Source: UBA4782 sp034429195 (lineage in GTDB: Bacteria; Chloroflexota; Anaerolineae; Anaerolineales; Anaerolineaceae). Taken from it: a stretch of 64,000 nt of DNA. Positions within the stretch are counted from its first letter, which is position 1. The number at the start of each line of letters is the position of its first letter. The stretch spans positions 1-64,000 of the forward strand of contig DAOUGQ010000019.1 of NCBI GenBank assembly GCA_034429195.1, written 5' to 3'. The position numbers and the translations under genes are program-made. Under the pieces are notes generated by a model that ran no database searches, was not told the DNA's origin, and saw nothing but the letters and a program-made list of their open reading frames with translations. Below, piece by piece: positions 52,120 to 60,544 of the stretch.

Positions 52120-52963
52120 GATGCAATTCCCTAAGAACCTGTAAGGTTTCATCGATCGTTATGGGTATTGAATTAAGCGGATATCCATACGTCTGAAGTT
52201 CATGCGCTACCTCACAAACCTGAGGCGGGCGAATACGTGCCTTAGATAATAAATCAAAATCGGAGAATATATTTGCTGGAATATCATCCTTCACAAGACG
52301 ATGATCATGCAACAGTAAAACACGATTGGTGTACTTAGCGACAAAATCCATATCATGGGTGACCAGAACAATGGTTTTACCAAATTCGCGGTTTAACCTC
52401 GCAATTAGTTTCATTACCTGTTCCGCCCCTAATGGATCCAACTCAGAGGTAGGCTCATCCAATACTAATATCTCGGGGTTCATTGCTAGAACGCAAGCGA
52501 TAGCCAGTCGCTGCTGTTGACCACCCGAAAGAGCAGTAGGTTCACGGTCTTCAAGTCCAGAAAGTCCAACTATTTCAAGGGCTTGGGTAACACGTTGAGA
52601 GATTTCCTCACGCGGCAAACCTAAATTTTCACATCCAAAAGCTACTTCTTGAATGACAGTGACGTTGAACAATTGCGTTCTTGCATTTTGTACTACCAGA
52701 CCCACATGCTGAGCCAAAATAGGAATACCATCATTGAACGGATCGCACCCAGCTATATGAAGATTGCCAGACATGGAACCTCCAAACAGTTGAGGAATGC
52801 AACCGTTGAAACAATAGCACAGAGTTGATTTACCTGCGCCAGAAGGACCAATCAACGCAATAAATTCACCCGCTTTGATTGAAAAACTTACATCTTCAAT
52901 CGCAGGAGTGGATGTTTTTGAATATGAATAGCTTACATGTTGAAAATCGACAAGGGTTTGCAT
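52112..52963 (-). CDS. ecfA1: ECF transporter ATPase (canonical signature)
   Basis: About 283 aa ABC ATPase: A-loop HVSYSYSK, Walker A GPSGAGKSTLCY, Q-loop VVQNARTQLF, signature LSGGQQQRLAIA, Walker B ILVLDEPTSELDP, switch VTHD. It is the first ATPase gene of the first ECF system and lies after the small lipoprotein gene. ATG 52963 with GAGAG upstream is preferred over GTG 53005. Confidence 0.92.
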   Translation of the reverse strand: MQTLVDFQHVSYSYSKTSTPAIEDVSFSIKAGEFIALIGPSGAGKSTLCYCFNGCIPQLFGGSMSGNLHIAGCDPFNDGIPILAQHVGLVVQNARTQLFNVTVIQEVAFGCENLGLPREEISQRVTQALEIVGLSGLEDREPTALSGGQQQRLAIACVLAMNPEILVLDEPTSELDPLGAEQVMKLIARLNREFGKTIVLVTHDMDFVAKYTNRVLLLHDHRLVKDDIPANIFSDFDLLSKARIRPPQVCEVAHELQTYGYPLNSIPITIDETLQVLRELHHG

Positions 52964-53027
52964 TTTGCTCTCATTTAGGCGGAAGGCTGTGAATACATAC
53001 TTCACAACCTTCCACCTTGAAGGAAAC

Positions 53028-53046
53028 TTCCATCAAAAAGATGGAA
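53028..53046. other. Hairpin between lipoprotein and ECF genes
   Basis: TTCCATC (53028-53034) and GATGGAA (53040-53046) form a 7-base-pair stem with a 5-base A/T loop just after the lipoprotein stop. A T run follows only on the plus strand, where no gene ends, so on the minus strand it may stabilise RNA or weakly attenuate rather than terminate. Confidence 0.35.
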
Positions 53047-53049
53047 TTT

Positions 53050-53535
53050 TTACTTGAATTCTACAGCGACAACCCACCAGGCCCAACTCTCGTCTGGATA
53101 TGTGGCTTTTGCATCATCGGAATATGCAACTTTGACAGGTCCACCATTTTCTTCGGTGAGCAGTTCGCCACCAACCCAGTGTGCAAGCATGATGTCATAT
53201 TTCTGAGCATCTGCGAGAGCAACATCGTATGCCTTACCATCGGTGCAGATTAGACTAACGGTTTTAACATCGGCTGCTGGTTTTACCATTTCGATCAAGT
53301 CTTTAAGCAGGATGCCTTTGTATTTCAGACCATCGCCCATCCATGGATCATTGTAGGTTAATTCGACTGATTTTGAATCGAATGCAGCCTGGTCCAACAC
53401 GTAGTTGCTTCCCGAGTTGGTTTTTTCGATTTTGCCTTTGACGGTGATCAATGCATCGCCTGGTTTTGCTGCGCAGCTAGCTAATACACCTGCGAGCAAC
53501 ACGAAAATCAAAACAATATACAAACTTTTTTTCAT
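53050..53535 (-). CDS. Small lipoprotein with molybdopterin-oxidoreductase-like fold
   Basis: A 161 aa lipoprotein; the lipobox is VLASC (C21). The mature part (GLKYKGILLKDLIEMVKP, VSLICTDGKAYDVALAD, then VGGELLTEENGGPVKVAY) resembles the oxidoreductase molybdopterin-binding (SUOX/YedY) domain, but it is much shorter than full enzymes, so cofactor binding is doubtful. It sits between the SorC regulator and the ECF genes and may be an extracellular solute- or cofactor-binding accessory to that transporter (inference). CTGGAGGAG precedes the ATG. Confidence 0.65.
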   Translation of the reverse strand: MKKSLYIVLIFVLLAGVLASCAAKPGDALITVKGKIEKTNSGSNYVLDQAAFDSKSVELTYNDPWMGDGLKYKGILLKDLIEMVKPAADVKTVSLICTDGKAYDVALADAQKYDIMLAHWVGGELLTEENGGPVKVAYSDDAKATYPDESWAWWVVAVEFK

Positions 53536-53627
53536 TACAAACTCCTCCAGTTAGATTATTTAGTTGTTCCAGGAAACTTCGGATACCAACATTCTTATAT
53601 CCATACTTGGTTTATTCGCAGTACCTT

Positions 53628-54590
53628 TCAGATCACCTCCTTTTTATCCTCTGCGAGAACCGCTTGAGCAGTGGCAGCATCTGTAATGAGTGTTTTTACG
53701 TAGCCACCTCTCAAAGCTCCCAATATTGCGTTAATTTTTTCCATTCCACCCGCAATCGCGATCACCTGCGGGATAGATTTCAATTGATCCAATTGGATGC
53801 CGATCACGCCCAGATTGGGAAGTACCTTGTCACCTTTAATATTAAAAAACCTTGCGCAAATATCACCCACTGCACCCTGCTCTTCGAGCATGGCGAGAGT
53901 AGGTCTGGTGATATGCTCAGCAAAAAACATGGATGATATTTTCTGGAATTCCACCTGACCAATACCAACTATTGCAACATCTAATTTATCCCAATATTCA
54001 GATATTTGAACTACTTCTTGCGTCTTAAGAAAGTCATGCAGCACATCATCTTGTTCTATGAAAGCGGGAGCATACAATGGCCGATAAGTTCCAGAAAACG
54101 CAGCCGCTAATGCAGCTGCCAGCTCATTCACCTGAAAATAGGGAGAGACATCTCCGATACCACCAATCAAGGGGACGGTATGAATTCGCTTATGCTCATT
54201 TTTGGGAATAAGATTTATAGCCCTGTGCAATGAACGTCCCCAACTTACTCCAATGGTCTGATCATCTTTAAGCGTACGGTGGAGATATCCTGCTGCAGCA
54301 AGTCCAATTCCCGTCCTTAATTGCTCACCTTCTAATAAATCACCTGGCACAACTTCAACATCTTTAAGATTGAACCGTACCTTGAGCTCTTCTGTCAGAT
54401 CCATATCTCGAGGAAAAGGATCAACGATGATTGTTTTAATAATGCCATGCTCACGGGCAGAGATAAGCAGCCGGGAAGCTTTTTGCCTGGTGATATTCAA
54501 ATGTGCGGCTATTTCTTCTTGTGTGAGACTATATTCATAATATAGTCTTGCTACCTGAACCATCAGTTGAACTTCATTTTGAGTATACAT
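53628..54590 (-). CDS. SorC-family sugar-responsive transcription regulator
   Basis: A 320 aa regulator. The N-terminal helix-turn-helix (LTQEEIAAHLNITRQKASRLL, about 21-45) is followed by the sugar-phosphate sensing domain with GVSWGRSLHRAI and VPLIGGIGD. SorC/DeoR-type proteins bind phosphorylated sugars; here the FGGY and PfkB kinases directly upstream would supply such an effector. It probably controls the surrounding sugar, ECF and perhaps downstream genes. Confidence 0.9.
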   Translation of the reverse strand: MYTQNEVQLMVQVARLYYEYSLTQEEIAAHLNITRQKASRLLISAREHGIIKTIIVDPFPRDMDLTEELKVRFNLKDVEVVPGDLLEGEQLRTGIGLAAAGYLHRTLKDDQTIGVSWGRSLHRAINLIPKNEHKRIHTVPLIGGIGDVSPYFQVNELAAALAAAFSGTYRPLYAPAFIEQDDVLHDFLKTQEVVQISEYWDKLDVAIVGIGQVEFQKISSMFFAEHITRPTLAMLEEQGAVGDICARFFNIKGDKVLPNLGVIGIQLDQLKSIPQVIAIAGGMEKINAILGALRGGYVKTLITDAATAQAVLAEDKKEVI

Positions 54591-54609
54591 AGGTATATGC
54601 TCTCTAGGG

Positions 54610-56097
54610 TTACTTTCTGGTCCAAACAGTCTTTAAGGCTGGGTAATAATCCCGATACAATTGGTACAATTTTTCATATGTATTCTTGTTTTCAATATTT
54701 GGTTCAATGGCAGTCTTTATCTGAATCATGTTGCCACAGGCTTCTTTCAGGTTGTGATAAATTTTCACTCCTACGCTAGCCAGGATTGCTGCACCTAAAC
54801 AACCGGTCTGCGTTTCTACAGTGGGAGCAACAGTGCGCTGAAGAATATCAGCCTTTACCTGATTCCAGAATTGGCTGCGAGAACCTCCACCACAAATCAC
54901 AAAATCTTTTGCAATAAATCCTGCTACCGCTTCAGAAATTTCCAGGGTGTGTCGAATAGCGAATCCAACACTCTCATACACTGCGCGGGTAAAATGCTGA
55001 CGGCTGTGGTCAGAAGTTATACCAATAAATGCTCCTTTGGCATCTGGATCCCATATAGGAGCTCTTTCACCGTTTAAGTAAGGAAGAAAAACTAAACCAT
55101 CACTTCCTGCTGGAACAGACGCAGCTTCTTTTTCCATCAGGTCATACCTTATTGTACGTCCAAATTCTGGATAGAAGCAATGTGCCAGCCACCGCAACAA
55201 GTCACCACCGCATTGTAAAGGGTTGCACAACCAATAACCGCTATCATCAAGACATGTTGCATATACAGCAGGATTATCCAGCTTATTAGGGATAGCGAGC
55301 GAAACGATTTCCGATGTTCCTGCAATGTCTACAGCCCTCTCAGGATAAAGCACACCACCTGCCAGATTATCACAGTAAGCATCGATGGTGCCGATGATTA
55401 CCGGTGTGCCAGATTTTATTCCAGTAACCTGACTTGCGGTAATTGTGACTTTCCCTGCCACAGTGGTAGCTTTCGATACAGGCGGCATAAGTCTGATTGG
55501 AAAATTCAGCGTACTGAAATATCGCTCATCATAAGTATTGGTTTGTGGATTTGCCAGGCAATATGCGCTACAGGGATCGGTATGTATCTCACCTGTGAGC
55601 TTCAAATCAATGAAATCCTTAGGTTGAAGAATGGCAATGGAATTTTCCACATCCTCATGCCGGTGCCTGTTCAGCCATAAGAGTCTGGCTGGAGGACAGG
55701 AGGAATCACCTAAAAATGAAGAACCAATCCAATCAACTGCTTGCCCGGTAGAAATATGCTCAGAAAGCCATTTACCCTCTTCGATTGCCCGGTGATCACT
55801 CCAAATGATTGCCCGCCTTAGAGGACGATGCTGTGCATCTACCAGAACATGACCCGGGCATTGCCCACTCAACCCCACTGCCACGATCTGTTCAGGATCA
55901 ACCATCCGGGTAAGCTCTTGTAGAACAGTACAGACAGCTTCCCACCATTGAGCAGGTTCCTGCTCAGCCCAACCCGGCTGTGGGTTGTAAATATCTATAC
56001 TTACAGAAGCTTTCCCAAACAAGACTCCCGTTTCGTCAAACGCTGCAGCTTTTACACTGGATGTACCAATGTCAATTCCAACCAGGATCTTATCCAT
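54610..56097 (-). CDS. FGGY-family carbohydrate kinase (xylulokinase-like)
   Basis: About 495 aa. N-terminal nucleotide-binding LVGIDIGTSSVKAAAFDE, the central EQEPAQWW and SGQCPGHVLVD, and C-terminal FVICGGGSRSQFWNQ are typical of xylulokinase-like FGGY kinases, which phosphorylate a ketose or polyol. The frame extends 150 bases into the PfkB gene, but ATG 56097, one base after the PfkB stop and after GGAGGGG, is clearly the start. Confidence 0.9.
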   Translation of the reverse strand: MDKILVGIDIGTSSVKAAAFDETGVLFGKASVSIDIYNPQPGWAEQEPAQWWEAVCTVLQELTRMVDPEQIVAVGLSGQCPGHVLVDAQHRPLRRAIIWSDHRAIEEGKWLSEHISTGQAVDWIGSSFLGDSSCPPARLLWLNRHRHEDVENSIAILQPKDFIDLKLTGEIHTDPCSAYCLANPQTNTYDERYFSTLNFPIRLMPPVSKATTVAGKVTITASQVTGIKSGTPVIIGTIDAYCDNLAGGVLYPERAVDIAGTSEIVSLAIPNKLDNPAVYATCLDDSGYWLCNPLQCGGDLLRWLAHCFYPEFGRTIRYDLMEKEAASVPAGSDGLVFLPYLNGERAPIWDPDAKGAFIGITSDHSRQHFTRAVYESVGFAIRHTLEISEAVAGFIAKDFVICGGGSRSQFWNQVKADILQRTVAPTVETQTGCLGAAILASVGVKIYHNLKEACGNMIQIKTAIEPNIENKNTYEKLYQLYRDYYPALKTVWTRK

Positions 56098-56098
56098 C

Positions 56099-57034
56099 CT
56101 ATTTCCCCTCCCTGGTTTTGAGAGCAGCAATTTGATCGCGATAGGGCAATCCTTCGCGCGCGCCTCGATACTGAATCTTATAGGCAGCCACCTGACATCC
56201 AAGTTGAATAGCTTTCTGCCAGGAAAATCCCTCCAGGATCCCAGCAATCAACCCAACCGAAAAAGCATCCCCTGCACCGGTAGTATCGACTACCTGTCTG
56301 ACAGGTTGCGCATGAACCAGAGTTGATACCTTATCGGCTACAAACAAAGCACCTTTCTCTCCAAGAGTAATCACGGGAACAGGAATACCCATCTTAACCA
56401 ATACCTTCGTTGCTTCTTCAGGTTCCTGTTTACCCGTAATGGCTGCAGCTTCCACTTGATTAAAAATGCCTACATCAGCAGCCTTTAAGATAGGCAGATA
56501 ATATTCTTCTCCCAGTTTAAGCATGAGGCCACCTGGGCAATACACTACTTTTGTCTCAGGCTTTAGATTCTTGATCGCGTTAAGCGCAACATCCGGTAAG
56601 GCATCTGCGATGTAGAGTACATCCACATTTTCTAAAGCAGATGGATGTAGATCATCCGGATTGACATAAATCGCTGATCCCCCCAGAGAAAATATCATGC
56701 GCTCTCCGTGGCTGTTCACTGCAATGAAACAAGAAGCAGTAAGCCCTTTCTGATCAACCATTATGAAGTCAGTTTGTACTCCAGCATTCTTGAAAGATTG
56801 CAGCAATAATTTGCCATTATCATCATTCCCCACCACACCAAGAAATCGTACGGGATACCCAAGACGTGCAATGCCTTCTGCAACGTTCCCTCCCGTTCCA
56901 CCGGGTACAGACTGGCGGCTGTCTGCCATGACGATGCTATCAGGTGAAGGGAATTCCTTCACCTGTACGATGATATCAACTGCTGCGGCGCCAAGTACTG
57001 CCACCAATGGAGTTTTTTGAAAGGGTTTCTCCAT
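56099..57034 (-). CDS. PfkB-family sugar/nucleoside kinase
   Basis: About 311 aa. PfkB motifs: GGTGGNVAEGIARLG near the N-terminus and DTTGAGDAFSVGLIAG near the C-terminus, with the catalytic aspartate in the latter. Members phosphorylate ribose, fructose, tagatose or nucleosides. It is the first of three genes (kinase, kinase, SorC regulator). ATG 57034 is preferred over TTG 57049. Confidence 0.9.
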   Translation of the reverse strand: MEKPFQKTPLVAVLGAAAVDIIVQVKEFPSPDSIVMADSRQSVPGGTGGNVAEGIARLGYPVRFLGVVGNDDNGKLLLQSFKNAGVQTDFIMVDQKGLTASCFIAVNSHGERMIFSLGGSAIYVNPDDLHPSALENVDVLYIADALPDVALNAIKNLKPETKVVYCPGGLMLKLGEEYYLPILKAADVGIFNQVEAAAITGKQEPEEATKVLVKMGIPVPVITLGEKGALFVADKVSTLVHAQPVRQVVDTTGAGDAFSVGLIAGILEGFSWQKAIQLGCQVAAYKIQYRGAREGLPYRDQIAALKTREGK

Positions 57035-57109
57035 GTCTGGGTATCCCAATACGATATTCTTTTTAATATTTATTACTCATTTTTTTACACTACTCAGGTT
57101 TATCGAACT

Positions 57110-57886
57110 TTATTCTTTTGGTGCTTCATTTTCCGTTGGTTCGTCTGGAGGTAAAGGTTCTTCTTCACTCTCTTCTTGATAGATCATTGGTCCAACTGGG
57201 ACGCCAATTTTTGGCAAGCCAATGAAGAGTGGTACGCCAATGATCATTGCACCTAAAGCAAACAGGAAGCGTTCTACAGGAGCAATAGGAAGGGTTGTGT
57301 ACCAAATGGCGGGAGGAAGCTGGAAGAAGATCATCGCCCACAGATTTCCCATTGCCTGGGTTACAACAATACCTGCGCCAGATGCACATAAGATCGCCAA
57401 TCCTAATTTTCCTTTGTTGGGTGAAAGGAAGGGATCTTCTTTTCTACTGATCCATACACCAATGACGATGAAAGCTAATCCAAGAAAATAGAGCATTGGT
57501 GTAGCCCAGGCAGCTCTTCCATTAGGAAGCAGATACCAAATTCCTGTGAAAAGCAGGATGAGAGCAAGGGATACCCAATACTTCTTTCGCATTGCGAATC
57601 CAGCACCAAGAGCGCCCAACATGGCAATGGTGAATTGCAAGGGACCAAACAATACTGTGTGCGGCGCGATCAATTGTCCAATGAAACCACCGACACCAGC
57701 CACGATCATTCCTACCCAGGGACCAAAGAAAATACCTGCCAGTGGGACGAGACAGTTGGCAATGTTAAAGGTGACGCCAGTGCCAATAACTGGAAAGGCT
57801 GGTAGTAAGGAAGCAACAGCCATCAAGGCTGCCCAAACTGCCATTACAGCAGGATGAGCGGTGATCAATTTCTTTTTCTTTCCCAT
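57110..57886 (-). CDS. ECF transporter S component (second system)
   Basis: A 258 aa membrane protein with about seven hydrophobic segments (VMAVWAALMAVASLLPAF, VTFNIANCLVPLAGIFFGPW, LGALGAGFAM and others), resembling ECF S components, and an acidic Pro/Glu-rich C-terminal tail. It is paralogous to the S-like protein at 49621-50445. GGAGGAG precedes the ATG. The matching T and fused A genes lie upstream, with the FAD/Fe-S enzyme in between. Substrate unknown. Confidence 0.75.
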   Translation of the reverse strand: MGKKKKLITAHPAVMAVWAALMAVASLLPAFPVIGTGVTFNIANCLVPLAGIFFGPWVGMIVAGVGGFIGQLIAPHTVLFGPLQFTIAMLGALGAGFAMRKKYWVSLALILLFTGIWYLLPNGRAAWATPMLYFLGLAFIVIGVWISRKEDPFLSPNKGKLGLAILCASGAGIVVTQAMGNLWAMIFFQLPPAIWYTTLPIAPVERFLFALGAMIIGVPLFIGLPKIGVPVGPMIYQEESEEEPLPPDEPTENEAPKE

Positions 57887-57914
57887 ACGATTTCTCCTCC
57901 TTTATTTTCCAAAA

Positions 57915-60533
57915 TTATTGCTTAACTGTTTCGCGTACTACTACCTGCTTATTGACCAGAGAAATGAGATCGACAACTTCAAGTTTATCTTTTGTCTGGC
58001 TTTTTACCTGTTGAAATTCTGTCATACACGATATGCAGGATGTGACCAGCATATTGGCTTTTGTATTAACCGCTTCTTGCCAGCGCTGTAGCCCAGCAGT
58101 ATCGGTAAGCTCTTGAAAGTCATAGCGTACAAAGGATCCTGATCCACAGCAGAAGGAATCACGTTTGTTGCGAGGCATCTCAACAAAACGAGAACCAGGG
58201 AGTGCTTCAAGGATAGTTCGAGGTGCATCATAGATCTTTAATTGGCGTCCCAGGGTACAGGGGTCGTGATAGGTCATTACTGTCCCTGCGGGCATGTACT
58301 TTAATGATATGTGCCCTTGCTGTAATTCTTCTGCGACCAGTTCTACGATATTGACTGGTTTGAATGGCATTGCCTCGCCAAGGACTTCTGGAAGTTCGTT
58401 AGTGAAGGTCATCTGGCATCCGGGGCACAAGAACAGCATTTTCTCTACACCAAGCTTCTGATAGGTTTCAATATTGTGGCGCATGAATTCAGCAGCTTTA
58501 TCAGCTTGACCAGCCGACATTAATGGATGGCCACAGCACCATTCTTCAGAAGAGATAGTATAGTCAACGCCCATTTTCTCCAGTAAAGAAACAGCTTCAG
58601 TGGCGGCTGATTTTCTTACATAGGATGGTGTACAGCCCACAAACAGTGCGATCTTCGCTTGCTTGTCGATATGAGATTTATCTTTCAGCCAGGAGAAGCG
58701 ATCAGCATGTTCTTTAGAATAGGGATTCTTCTGCTGGTATGTATCCTGTGCAGCCTGTTTCAACCCAGCAGGAGTTAAGCCTAGTTCAGCCATATCATTA
58801 CGCATCGCTTGATAGACCTTGCGTAGATCAATGCATTTGAAGCAGTGTTCGGTGCAAGAACCGCATAAAGTACAACTGAAGACCCTATCAGCGACGCTCT
58901 TATCGTATTTTAGCTCTCCTTCAAGGATCGCGCGAGCAGTGGCAACTCTGCCGCGACCTGCATAGGTCTCAAATTTTCCACTTTCATAAGCCGGGCATTG
59001 CTGATAATTCTTGCCAACCCAACTGAGGTCAAAGCAGAAACCACAGCGCAGGCACTGGAAAGTGACATCACCAGTTTCTTCAATATGCAATCCCTGAGGT
59101 GCAGCGTGATCAGGAATTTTTCCTACGGTGGGATCACCTGCCAGCATCAACACACCTGGATTTAAGATGTGATTGGGATCTAAAGCGTCTTTGAGTGTTT
59201 GCATAAGCTGGTAACTGCTTCCAAGTTTGGGCATGATGTAGGGGGCGATACCCGCCACAATACCACCAGGAGACATCCATTTGCTATACATCAATTCAGA
59301 AATATCACGTCGTACTTTGATCCCATATGCACGAGATTCGGGTCTCCATTCCGGATTTAATGTATCCACCCACAAGAAACCACCATTTCTGGAGAAGTAC
59401 ACATCAAAGCCTTTGACTGCCATACCATGTTTGGTCCACTCTTCACGAGTGTCTTCGATGTATTGATTAAGGGCAGGAATTGCCTGTTTCAGATCCTGGG
59501 TAGCAATAAAGCCGGATACTTCTGGGCAGTAATAAGGCCGGCTACCATAATAAGTACTCGGGCCATCATTACGCAACCAGGAGTACATGTGTTCAGTCCA
59601 ATACAGCTTGGTGGCATTCGCATCTTGTGCGATCCCACGGAAACTCTCACAGATTGTTTGTCCGGCTTGTTTTCGCTCAAAAGTACGGGTTCTGCTGTCA
59701 CGGATGATGACATGCAGGGTGTATTTTCCTACCTTGCCAGTAGGATGAGGACCTCCAAATAAGCCAATAATAAAGGTGCCGACTTCCTGTTTTTGCATCG
59801 CACTGACAGCATCTATTGCGTCATCGAGATTTTCAAAGGTGTAAAAGAGATAATCTTCAGCCTCGGGTATTCGGCGAATCTGTAATGCAGCCTTAGTGAT
59901 GATGCCCAGTGTGCCACAAGAACCGATAAACAACCCCGCCAGATCAGGTCCATTGGCGCCTCGCTCAATGATCTTATTGCCATTGGCGTCGTTTGCTGCT
60001 GAACCAGTATGAACAATAGTTCCGTCAGGAAGTACTACTTCCAAGGAGATCACGTGATCGCCTACCATACCATATTCCGTGATTCCGTGAGGAACAGCAT
60101 TATACGCAATGGTACCACCGACCGTAGCTGAGAACATACCGCCACCACCAGGAGCAGCCAATTCCCATCCATATTTCTTCAATTCACCATCGATAGCATG
60201 CCAGATAGTGCCGGCTTCTGCATAGACCATTTGTTTTTCGAAATCAACTTCGAAAGAATTCATAAGGTCTAGCGCCAGAACGATGCAGCCATTCATGACA
60301 CCATTATCAACGAAGGTAGTTGCACGTCCCCATAGGAAAAGCGGTTTCTTAATTTCATTGGCTAATTTTACAATTTGCACGATTTGATCCGTGCTTTTTG
60401 GACGGCAAACATAACCGGGGATACCGCCCGTAGAAGGTCCGCAATCACGGCGGTATGCCAACAGATCAACATATTCATTCGTGACATATTGTGGTCCGCA
60501 AATCGCCTGTAGTTTTGTCAGGATCTCATCCAT
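57915..60533 (-). CDS. FAD-linked oxidase fused to Fe-S/CCG domains
   Basis: About 872 aa, a D-lactate/glycolate/2-hydroxyacid dehydrogenase type fusion. Order: FAD-binding domain (about 30-210; FLWGRATTFVDNG, AAPGGGGMFSATVGGTIAYNA), FAD-oxidase C-terminal domain (about 220-475), two [4Fe-4S] motifs (LRCGFCFD...CP and CTLCGSCTEHCFKC), then two CCG domains (EWCCGHP and DSFCCGSG), the second after HDPCTLGRQL. It should oxidise a 2-hydroxy acid and pass electrons to a quinone or another carrier. ATG 60533 with AAAGGAA is preferred; an upstream ATG at 60548 overlaps the ATPase stop. Lying inside an ECF operon suggests that the transporter imports its substrate or a flavin precursor. Confidence 0.9.
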   Translation of the reverse strand: MDEILTKLQAICGPQYVTNEYVDLLAYRRDCGPSTGGIPGYVCRPKSTDQIVQIVKLANEIKKPLFLWGRATTFVDNGVMNGCIVLALDLMNSFEVDFEKQMVYAEAGTIWHAIDGELKKYGWELAAPGGGGMFSATVGGTIAYNAVPHGITEYGMVGDHVISLEVVLPDGTIVHTGSAANDANGNKIIERGANGPDLAGLFIGSCGTLGIITKAALQIRRIPEAEDYLFYTFENLDDAIDAVSAMQKQEVGTFIIGLFGGPHPTGKVGKYTLHVIIRDSRTRTFERKQAGQTICESFRGIAQDANATKLYWTEHMYSWLRNDGPSTYYGSRPYYCPEVSGFIATQDLKQAIPALNQYIEDTREEWTKHGMAVKGFDVYFSRNGGFLWVDTLNPEWRPESRAYGIKVRRDISELMYSKWMSPGGIVAGIAPYIMPKLGSSYQLMQTLKDALDPNHILNPGVLMLAGDPTVGKIPDHAAPQGLHIEETGDVTFQCLRCGFCFDLSWVGKNYQQCPAYESGKFETYAGRGRVATARAILEGELKYDKSVADRVFSCTLCGSCTEHCFKCIDLRKVYQAMRNDMAELGLTPAGLKQAAQDTYQQKNPYSKEHADRFSWLKDKSHIDKQAKIALFVGCTPSYVRKSAATEAVSLLEKMGVDYTISSEEWCCGHPLMSAGQADKAAEFMRHNIETYQKLGVEKMLFLCPGCQMTFTNELPEVLGEAMPFKPVNIVELVAEELQQGHISLKYMPAGTVMTYHDPCTLGRQLKIYDAPRTILEALPGSRFVEMPRNKRDSFCCGSGSFVRYDFQELTDTAGLQRWQEAVNTKANMLVTSCISCMTEFQQVKSQTKDKLEVVDLISLVNKQVVVRETVKQ

Positions 60534-60544
60534 GTCTTTTCCTT

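Noticed and set aside
53028..53051. Hairpin plus T run as a plus-strand terminator
   Set aside because: No plus-strand gene ends here; kept only as an unexplained hairpin.
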